DNA of 7,048 bases. Origin: Candidatus Bipolaricaulota bacterium. GTDB lineage: Bacteria; Bipolaricaulota; Bipolaricaulia; M55B111. Positions within the stretch are counted from its first letter, which is position 1. Each line of letters begins with the position of its first letter. This document shows, one piece after another, positions 1-5,391 of this stretch. The DNA lies in assembly GCA_018334595.1 (NCBI GenBank), contig JAGXLQ010000066.1, positions 1-7,048 of the forward strand. Direction: 5' to 3'. The notes below the pieces were generated by a model. The model had not been told where the DNA came from and ran no database searches. It saw nothing but the letters and a program-made list of their open reading frames with translations. A program made the translations under genes and the position numbers.

Positions 1-1502
1 CTCACCTTGATCTCGAAGTTCGGATTGATTTTCTCGATGTTGGCTTTGAAGATGTCGGAGGCCGTCTTCCGTGATTCGTTACCGGTGTTGTACAATATGG
101 TGAAGGTAAATCCTTTCTCCCATAGTTCACCGTCGTGCGCTTCCTTCAACAGCTCCTCGGCCTTGTCCAGGTCGCGGCTGTAAAGTTCGAGGTCGTCGTT
201 GTAGTAGGGCTGCATGTTCTTCGGCACAGGACCGTTAGTCTTGTATCCGAGGCCCTGAAGGACCTGTTCAATAAAGGCATCGTACTCAAAGGCGTAGTTG
301 AACGCCTTCCTCACCTTTACGTCGTTGAAGAAGTTGGACGGGATTCCGTCTCCCCATTCACCGGAGCCAACCAGGTCGTTGTTCTCAACGATAACGTCCT
401 GGGTAAAGAAGGCTGCCGGGTTCATCTGAATGGTCGGCAGGTGTTTCTGTACCGCAACGCCGTCTGCCCCTTCGACCTGACCCAGGTACTGCAGAGGTAC
501 ATAAGCGATGTCTGCCTCGCCGTTGATGAACTTGAGTCGTCTGGTGCCCCACTCGTCGATCTTCTGAATGACGAACCTTTCCACTTTAGCGGGTTCACGC
601 CAGTAGTCGTCGTTCCTGCTAAAGACCACTTCCGTTCCGGGGTCCCAGCGCTCGAGCTTGAACGGACCGGTTCCGTTCATCTTGTCGTAGAGCGGAGATT
701 CCTCGGCTGCGGAACCGCCTCCGGGGTTGTGATATTCGACCCAGGTATCAGCGGTACCCGGCCAACCGCCCTGGTCGGCGATCCACTCTTTGTCCATAAT
801 TGCTGACCAAGCAGAACCGTGTGTAAGTATGTTCAAAAACGGAGGATAGGGTTTTGGCAGCTTGAAGATAACGCTGTCTCCCTTGACCTCGACTGCGGGA
901 TCGATGAAGGCTTTGAACGCCGCTACGCGATCTTCTTTGGTGGTATCGGCAAAGTCGTCCACTCCGGCCACGGTCTTAACTATGTCCTTGATATTTGAGT
1001 AACCGGTCAACGGCTGCAGAATCATCCACGAGGGCCCACCGGACCTGTCCTGGATCATCGTCCGCTCGAAGGAGTATTCTACGTCTTCAGGGGTCAGCTC
1101 GTTCCCATTGTGGAAGGTAACGTCCTGTCTGATCGGGAACTCGTAGATCATCCCGCCGTCCGGGGTCTCCCTGATGAGACCGTTTTCTTTGGAAGGAACC
1201 TTGGTAGCCAGAAGCGGTTCAAAGGTACTTACACTGTAATCTTCGGTCTTCTTTTCATTACCGTCAACCTTGTCATAAGGATAAATAAGCAGGTTTTCAT
1301 AGACGTTCTGAATAATTGTTCCACTCGCGGTGTCGTAGGTGAACGAAGGATCGAGCGTGTTGGCTGTACCCATGGTAACGACGTTTAAAAGATCCGGGTT
1401 CTTAACCTCCGGTTTGTCCTCTGTATAACCTACGATCGCCAGTGAGAAAACCAGCACAAACGCAAGTCCAATCACTAGATTCTTCTTAAAGCTATAGCTC
1501 AT
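1..1502 (-). CDS. ABC transporter substrate-binding protein, family 5 (oligopeptide/dipeptide type), 3' end cut by window edge
   Basis: This is the extracytoplasmic solute-binding subunit of a peptide-type ABC importer, which captures oligopeptides or related solutes and hands them to the membrane permease. Five hundred codons are present and the frame is still open at position 1, so the C-terminus is missing (the family usually has 500-600 residues). Residues 1-8 are basic and polar (MSYSFKKN), and residues 9-25 form a hydrophobic signal-peptide core. The family 5 pattern follows: LNVVTMGTANTLDPSFTYDT near residue 39, then a VTFHNGNELTPEDVEYSFER stretch, NGTGPFKLERWDPG, NDDYWREPAKVERFVI and VRKAFNYAFEYDAFIEQVL. 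The start is set by AAGGAGG seven bases upstream and by the signal peptide beginning there. The signal peptide ends in IVG followed by Tyr26, where a lipoprotein would have Cys. Substrate class cannot be read from sequence; sugars or nickel are alternatives. The permease and ATPase genes, if adjacent, lie beyond the left edge. Confidence 0.93.
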   Translation of the reverse strand, partial: MSYSFKKNLVIGLAFVLVFSLAIVGYTEDKPEVKNPDLLNVVTMGTANTLDPSFTYDTASGTIIQNVYENLLIYPYDKVDGNEKKTEDYSVSTFEPLLATKVPSKENGLIRETPDGGMIYEFPIRQDVTFHNGNELTPEDVEYSFERTMIQDRSGGPSWMILQPLTGYSNIKDIVKTVAGVDDFADTTKEDRVAAFKAFIDPAVEVKGDSVIFKLPKPYPPFLNILTHGSAWSAIMDKEWIADQGGWPGTADTWVEYHNPGGGSAAEESPLYDKMNGTGPFKLERWDPGTEVVFSRNDDYWREPAKVERFVIQKIDEWGTRRLKFINGEADIAYVPLQYLGQVEGADGVAVQKHLPTIQMNPAAFFTQDVIVENNDLVGSGEWGDGIPSNFFNDVKVRKAFNYAFEYDAFIEQVLQGLGYKTNGPVPKNMQPYYNDDLELYSRDLDKAEELLKEAHDGELWEKGFTFTILYNTGNESRKTASDIFKANIEKINPNFEIKV

Positions 1503-1509
1503 ATGTGAA

Positions 1510-1516
1510 CCTCCTT
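1510..1516 (-). promoter_or_regulatory. Ribosome binding site of the solute-binding protein gene
   Basis: The minus strand reads AAGGAGG, a near-perfect Shine-Dalgarno sequence, seven bases before the ATG at 1502-1500. It decides the start codon of the solute-binding protein. Confidence 0.85.
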
Positions 1517-1619
1517 GTGTCAAAAACTTAGTCAGAATCACACAAACCTTATGCTGGTGAGAAACTGACGCTTACTTTGTGGTTTTCACCCCCCCTTTAA
1601 GACAAAAGCCTGTAAGTAA

Positions 1620-1648
1620 ATATTATGAATATACAAAATGGTTGTCAA
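1620..1648 (-). promoter_or_regulatory. Sigma-70-type promoter for the solute-binding protein gene
   Basis: On the minus strand a perfect -35 box TTGACA (1648-1643) is followed by 17 bp and then TAATAT (1625-1620), which matches the consensus -10 at four of six positions. The spacer is AT-rich. Transcription would begin near 1613, giving a leader of about 110 bases before the ATG at 1502. This is a pattern match; no start site has been mapped. Confidence 0.6.
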
Positions 1649-1683
1649 CATGGTCTTGATACGTAGACTACGGATAAAGAAGG

Positions 1684-1725
1684 TGCTGTGACCGGCTACC
1701 GTGGACCAGTTAACCGGTACCAGCA
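1684..1725. repeat. Imperfect inverted repeat (12-bp arms, 18-bp spacer)
   Basis: The left arm TGCTGTGACCGG (1684-1695) pairs with the right arm CCGGTACCAGCA (1714-1725) at 10 of 12 positions, the two mismatches being adjacent (1689-1690 against 1719-1720). A shorter imperfect palindrome, ACCAGTTAACCGGT (1705-1718), overlaps the spacer and right arm. The element lies upstream of the leftward promoter and about 160 bp before the rightward ATG. It could be a regulator binding site or an RNA hairpin. No T-run follows on either side, so an intrinsic terminator is unlikely. Confidence 0.5.
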
Positions 1726-1872
1726 TTAGAGGTATGAGGCTACAAATGTGAACCGGAGAACGGAAGGCGGTTGCTATCTACTCAAATTTACCACGTTGAC
1801 AGCGCCGGGCCTCGGACGTCGTACGCAAAGTTGAAAAACTTTCTGGATTTTGCCAACATATCATAAGTAACT

Positions 1873-1878
1873 AGGAGG
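1873..1878 (+). promoter_or_regulatory. Ribosome binding site of the M42 peptidase gene
   Basis: AGGAGG lies nine bases before the ATG at 1888 and fixes that start. Confidence 0.85.
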
Positions 1879-1887
1879 CGAAAACAT

Positions 1888-2952
1888 ATGAACAAAGAAA
1901 CAGTTTCAACGCTTGAAAACTACGTGAACACGATTAGCCCATCCGGGTTCGAGGACCAGGCCGCAAAGCTCTGGAAGGAAGAGGCAGAAGGATTCGCGGA
2001 CGAGGTACACGGCGACAGGCATGGAAATTCATTCGCCGTCGTTAACAAGGGCGGGAGCCCGAGGGTGATGCTCGCCGGTCATACCGACGAAATCGGCCTG
2101 ATGATAAGTCAGATAAACGACGACGGCTATCTTCACTTTACCACCATCGGTGGTTGGGACCCGCAGGTACTGCCGGGACAAAGGGTCAAGCTCCGTGGGA
2201 AGGAAGGAACGGTTGTCGGTGTCCTGGGGAGAAAGCCAATTCACCTGTTGGAAAAGGAGGATAGGGAGAAGGTAGTTAAGCCCGAGGAAATGTGGATAGA
2301 TATCGGCGTCGACGACAAGGAGGAAGCGGAGGAACTGATATCGATCGGCAGCCCGGGAGTTTTAGATTACGAGTTTACTCACCTGCAAGGTAACTTAGTT
2401 GCCGCCAGGGGGTTTGACGACAAGAGCGGGGGCTTCGTCGTCCTCGAGGCGGCACGGGAGTTGGCCAGACTACACCCAAAAGCGGAGATACATTCCGTGG
2501 CTACAGTCCAGGAGGAGATAGGCCTTAGGGGCGCAATAACGTCCGCCTACGGCGTCGCACCCGACGTTGGGATCGCCGTGGACGTAGGTTTTGCTACCGA
2601 CACGCCATCGATGGACGTGGAGAAAAGAAAGGTGGGTGACGTCAAGATGGGCGGTGGCCCGATACTCTCCAAGGGGCCAAACATAAACCCGATACTTCTG
2701 GATAAGATGGAAGAGGTCGCCGCGGACAAGGATATACCCTATCAAGTGGTCGGGGCACCAAAGGGAACGGGAACTGACGCGAACGCCATTCAGCTAACGC
2801 GCTCCGGGGTGGCAACTGCGCTGATCTCCATACCTAATCGATACATGCACAGTCCCTGCGAAATAGTCAGTCTGAACGATTTGGAAAACATAATTGACCT
2901 GATAGCGGCAACGGTGGAGAGTATCGAGGAAGACAACTTCGAACTCTTTTAA
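1888..2952 (+). CDS. M42 family metallo-aminopeptidase (glutamyl aminopeptidase/TET type)
   Basis: A cytoplasmic zinc- or cobalt-dependent aminopeptidase that trims residues from the N-terminus of short peptides; relatives form tetrahedral dodecamers. The 354-residue length is normal for the family. The metal site is complete: His65 in AGHTDEIG, bridging Asp177 in FDDKSGG, Glu210 with the likely general base Glu209 in QEEIGLRG, Asp232 in VDVGF, and His321 in YMHSPCE. Other family marks are SPSGFE (17-22), IGGWDPQVLPGQRV (87-100), where the inserted PDZ-like dimerisation domain begins, and GTGTDAN (293-299). The start is set by AGGAGG upstream. The protein is acidic (about 59 Asp+Glu to 33 Lys+Arg), and 9 of 13 arginines use AGG or AGA. 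A LolA-like gene follows after 43 bp on the same strand and is probably co-transcribed. Exact specificity (acidic, leucine or broad) is not readable, and some relatives are annotated as endoglucanase or FrvX, which I consider misleading. Confidence 0.95.
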   Translation: MNKETVSTLENYVNTISPSGFEDQAAKLWKEEAEGFADEVHGDRHGNSFAVVNKGGSPRVMLAGHTDEIGLMISQINDDGYLHFTTIGGWDPQVLPGQRVKLRGKEGTVVGVLGRKPIHLLEKEDREKVVKPEEMWIDIGVDDKEEAEELISIGSPGVLDYEFTHLQGNLVAARGFDDKSGGFVVLEAARELARLHPKAEIHSVATVQEEIGLRGAITSAYGVAPDVGIAVDVGFATDTPSMDVEKRKVGDVKMGGGPILSKGPNINPILLDKMEEVAADKDIPYQVVGAPKGTGTDANAIQLTRSGVATALISIPNRYMHSPCEIVSLNDLENIIDLIAATVESIEEDNFELF

Positions 2953-2980
2953 CCTTAATTACAATTATAGATCACTCAAC

Positions 2981-2987
2981 GGGGGGT
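2981..2987 (+). promoter_or_regulatory. G-rich ribosome binding site of the LolA-like gene
   Basis: GGGGGGT ends eight bases before the ATG at 2996. It is an unusual all-G Shine-Dalgarno sequence, distinct from the AGGAGG boxes of the two divergent genes. A TAA at 2987-2989, in frame with the gene, overlaps its end and blocks any upstream start. Confidence 0.6.
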
Positions 2988-2995
2988 AAAGCTCT

Positions 2996-4159
2996 ATGGC
3001 AAAGCTTAGAGATTCAGCTCTGGAGATAGTCCGAGCCTACGACGAACTAAAAAGCTACGAATGCGACCAGGAGGTTACCGCTGGGGGCCTGAGAATCAAA
3101 GCTCACGTAAAGTTCATGAAGCCGAGGAGCATCGCGGTAGAATACGAGGAGTTTACAAACCCAATCGAGGAATTTCAGTCCGATCTCTTCGGCGGGCCCG
3201 AGTTCAACGGGGACGACCTGGAAAGTATGCGACTAGTTTACGACGGAAGTTCTACCTGGGCCCACATGTTGAACAAGAATACCGCTATCAAGAAGGAAGG
3301 TAAGCAGCTCTATACTCCGTTTGCCGGCGTGGAAATAGTGGGGCAGCTAGGTTTTCTCAGTGACCTCTTAACAGATTACCTGCTCAAGGATGACGGGAAG
3401 GGGAAGATCAACGGCCGGGATGTCTACAAGCTGGGGTTGAAGCCGAAGACTCGCCGGAGGTCATACTTCCTGAAGGAAGAACTATTCAACCTGGACAGCG
3501 CCCAACTAGCAATTGACAGGGAAACACAACTCCCGTTAAAGATTACCTACAGGCCGGGGGAGCGAGACCAACTTCGGTATACCAGCAGCCAGGGGGGACC
3601 GCTTTACGTAGAGTACTCGGACTATAAGGTCGACAAGCCCTCAAAGAGGGACTTTCAATTCGATTCGTCAAAAATGGACAAGATATTCGAAGAGGAAAGG
3701 TTGCCCAGGGAAAGGGTCGTGAAGGGCTTTCCCATCACCCTCGATCTCGAGGGTGTCGCGGAGGAAGGGTTCGAACCGGCCGAGGACCAACTCCGGGTGA
3801 CGTCCAACCGGGAGGGTGATCGGAAGTATACCTCGATCGCCTTCGTGGGTACCTCGGAGGAAGACGGGAGCTCGTTACAGCTACTTGCCGGAAATTACCT
3901 CTCCCGGGAGATGAGTCGCCACAGGACCTTCCTGTCGGAAAACGGTGACCCGATTGACGTTGACGGCAAGGAAGCGAAAGTAGCAAATAGGGGTGAGAAC
4001 GTCAAGGAGAGGCTCCCCAACGAACTAAAGAGCGATATCCTGGAAATCGGACTGGAGTCTGGCGGCGGGTTTTACTACCTGCTCGGTCAGGACGTCGACC
4101 GGGAGGAGATGGTTAGGGTATTGTCCGCTCTGACCAGCAGAATCGTTCGCCCCGGTTAG
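2996..4159 (+). CDS. LolA-like / DUF4367-like two-domain protein without a signal peptide
   Basis: Function is unknown. The 387-residue product looks like the outer-membrane lipoprotein-sorting (LolA/RseB-like) proteins of COG2834, which use a half-barrel to bind lipid or acyl groups. Residues 1-235 fit that fold: helix IVRAYDELKSYECDQEV (11-27), strand-rich core, LVYDGSSTWAHMLNKN (80-95), the INGRDVYKLGLKP hairpin (138-150), LAIDRETQLPLKITY (171-185) and the closing VEYSDYKVDKPSKRDFQFD (205-223). Residues about 240-387 resemble the DUF4367 domain, with IDVDGKEAKVAN (320-331) and a GGGFYYLLGQDVDREEMVRVLSAL ending (356-379, key residues FYYLLG and EEMVRVL). Relatives normally carry a signal peptide or membrane anchor. 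None is present, and an in-frame TAA nine bases upstream excludes a longer start. It follows the M42 gene closely, suggesting one operon. Both domain calls are by eye; the DUF4367 match is the weaker. Confidence 0.65.
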   Translation: MAKLRDSALEIVRAYDELKSYECDQEVTAGGLRIKAHVKFMKPRSIAVEYEEFTNPIEEFQSDLFGGPEFNGDDLESMRLVYDGSSTWAHMLNKNTAIKKEGKQLYTPFAGVEIVGQLGFLSDLLTDYLLKDDGKGKINGRDVYKLGLKPKTRRRSYFLKEELFNLDSAQLAIDRETQLPLKITYRPGERDQLRYTSSQGGPLYVEYSDYKVDKPSKRDFQFDSSKMDKIFEEERLPRERVVKGFPITLDLEGVAEEGFEPAEDQLRVTSNREGDRKYTSIAFVGTSEEDGSSLQLLAGNYLSREMSRHRTFLSENGDPIDVDGKEAKVANRGENVKERLPNELKSDILEIGLESGGGFYYLLGQDVDREEMVRVLSALTSRIVRPG

Positions 4160-4178
4160 GGAGGGGAAGTTGCGGACG

Positions 4179-5342
4179 CTACTTTCTAAACTCCTCCCTG
4201 AACTTCTTGAGCTTGTCAAAGAAGGACTCGCTATCTTCGGAGTGATCGTCGATTGGATTTGCGAGAAGGGAATCCAGCTTTGCCATGAGTTCCCTTTCTT
4301 CTCGATCCAGGTCCTCCGGGGTCACGGCCTTCAGCCTGACTATTTCATCGCCCCGACCACGACGGTTCAAGTGAGGTATGCCCTTTTCCTGCAACCTTAT
4401 CTTCGTTCCCGTCTGTGTCCCGGGCTTTACGTTTACCTCTTCGATGCCGTCCAGGGTCGGGACCTTCACGGTATCTCCCAGAGCTAGTTGCGTGAAGTTT
4501 ATCGGCACGGTCGCGAGAATATCGTCACCCTTTCTGATGAACGTATCGTGTTCCTTTATCTCTACCACTATGTACAGGTCGCCTGCCGGTGCACCCTTCC
4601 TGCCTACGTTACCCTTACCCCTCAACCTGAGCCGGGAGCCGTCCTTCACCCCGGCAGGTACCTTGACGGATATCTCCGTCTTTTCCTTTACCCTGCCTTC
4701 CCCCCGACACTTTGGACAGGGTTCATCAATTATCTCCCCGCTGCCGCCACATTTCGGACAGGTTTGAACGTTGACAAAACTACCCAGCATAGTCTGTTGC
4801 TTCTGGCGTATCTCCCCCACGCCGTTGCAGTGGGGGCAAGTCCGTTTGGACGAGCCGGGCTTCACCCCTTCGCCATCGCAGGTATCACAGCTGACGAACC
4901 GGGGAATGGAAAACTTTACCTTGGTCCCCCGGGCAGCGTCTTCCAGCGATATCCGTAGTTTTCTCTGAAGGTCTTCACCCCGCTGAGCAGCTGTCCTCCT
5001 GGGGCCTCGGCGGGGCCCTTCACCAAAAAATAGGTCAAAGATATCGTCAAACGCCCCACCGGAGAACGCGTTCCTGGCACGTTCATAGTCCTGGTTGGTA
5101 AAGTCAAATCCTTGTTCAGGGCCGGCATGGCCAAACCTGTCGTACTGAGCTCTCTTCTCCGGATCGGACAGCACCTCGTAAGCTTCGGTTACTTCCTTAA
5201 ACTTCTTCTCCGCTTCCTTCTTGTCGATGTCCGGGTTCATGTCCGGATGAAATCTCTTGGCCTTGTTCCGGTATGCCTTCTTGATCTCCTCGTCCGAAGC
5301 GCCTTCATCGACGCCGAGGACATCATAATAATCTTTTGTCAT
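4179..5342 (-). CDS. dnaJ: Chaperone DnaJ (Hsp40, type I)
   Basis: Co-chaperone that binds unfolded proteins, delivers them to DnaK and stimulates its ATPase in the cytoplasm. All type I domains are present in 387 residues, a normal length. The J domain (about 4-70) has the HPD motif at 32-34. A linker (71-122) follows. The zinc-binding domain has four CxxCxGxG repeats starting at Cys152 (CDTCDGEG), Cys169 (CPHCNGVG), Cys195 (CPKCGGSG) and Cys209 (CPKCRGEG). The C-terminal substrate-binding and dimerisation region contains VPAGVKDGSRLRLRGKGN, LGDTVKVPTLDG and EKGIPHLNRRGRGDE. The linker is poorer in glycine than the usual G/F region, though it keeps FSGGAFDDIFDLFFG. The gene lies 49 bp downstream of dnaK on the same strand and is likely read from the dnaK transcript. 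Its ribosome site is weak (AGGG, eight bases before the ATG), which may keep DnaJ below DnaK in amount. Confidence 0.98.
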   Translation of the reverse strand: MTKDYYDVLGVDEGASDEEIKKAYRNKAKRFHPDMNPDIDKKEAEKKFKEVTEAYEVLSDPEKRAQYDRFGHAGPEQGFDFTNQDYERARNAFSGGAFDDIFDLFFGEGPRRGPRRTAAQRGEDLQRKLRISLEDAARGTKVKFSIPRFVSCDTCDGEGVKPGSSKRTCPHCNGVGEIRQKQQTMLGSFVNVQTCPKCGGSGEIIDEPCPKCRGEGRVKEKTEISVKVPAGVKDGSRLRLRGKGNVGRKGAPAGDLYIVVEIKEHDTFIRKGDDILATVPINFTQLALGDTVKVPTLDGIEEVNVKPGTQTGTKIRLQEKGIPHLNRRGRGDEIVRLKAVTPEDLDREERELMAKLDSLLANPIDDHSEDSESFFDKLKKFREEFRK

Positions 5343-5391
5343 ATTACCGACCCTGATTTTTTGGATATATTATAGGTTAAGCCCCAGAGAG
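5343..5391 (-). other. dnaK-dnaJ intergenic gap with TATAAT hexamer
   Basis: The 49-bp gap contains a perfect TATAAT on the minus strand (5374-5369), 26 bp before the dnaJ start. No -35-like hexamer lies 16-18 bp upstream (GAATAG at 17), so an independent dnaJ promoter is only a weak possibility. No hairpin terminator is seen, in keeping with dnaK-dnaJ co-transcription. No CIRCE-like element is visible here. Confidence 0.3.

Larger units (their letters stand above)
1503..1887. other. Divergent intergenic region, 385 bp
   Basis: This stretch separates the leftward binding-protein gene from the rightward peptidase gene. It holds a good leftward promoter (1620-1648), an imperfect inverted repeat (1684-1725), a run of seven C on the plus strand (1589-1595) and both ribosome binding sites. 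No open frame in it combines a start, a ribosome site and useful length; the longest ATG frame I saw on the plus strand has 17 codons (1638-1691). For the rightward gene I see only weak promoter candidates: TTGACA at 1796-1801 with a poor -10 (TCGTAC), and TTGAAA at 1831-1836 with CAACAT 17 bp on. No tRNA-like sequence was seen. Confidence 0.8.

Noticed and set aside
135..806. Plus-strand 223-codon open frame
   Set aside because: It lies antisense to the binding-protein gene, whose frame shows continuous family 5 motifs. The translation has no recognisable domain.
1572..1589. Five-codon leader frame (GTG to TAA) on the minus strand
   Set aside because: The G run abuts the GTG with no usable spacing, and five codons carry no coding signal. 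It is kept only as a remark on the leader.
1638..1691. Seventeen-codon plus-strand frame MVVNMVLIRRLRIKKVL
   Set aside because: No ribosome site precedes it, it overlaps the opposite-strand promoter, and this length is expected by chance.
1681..1730. Intrinsic terminator at the inverted repeat
   Set aside because: No run of T follows the stem on either strand, and neither flanking gene ends here.
4170..4968. Several plus-strand open frames opposite dnaJ (105, 129 and 156 codons)
   Set aside because: They are antisense to a complete, motif-rich DnaJ, overlap one another, and look like no known protein.
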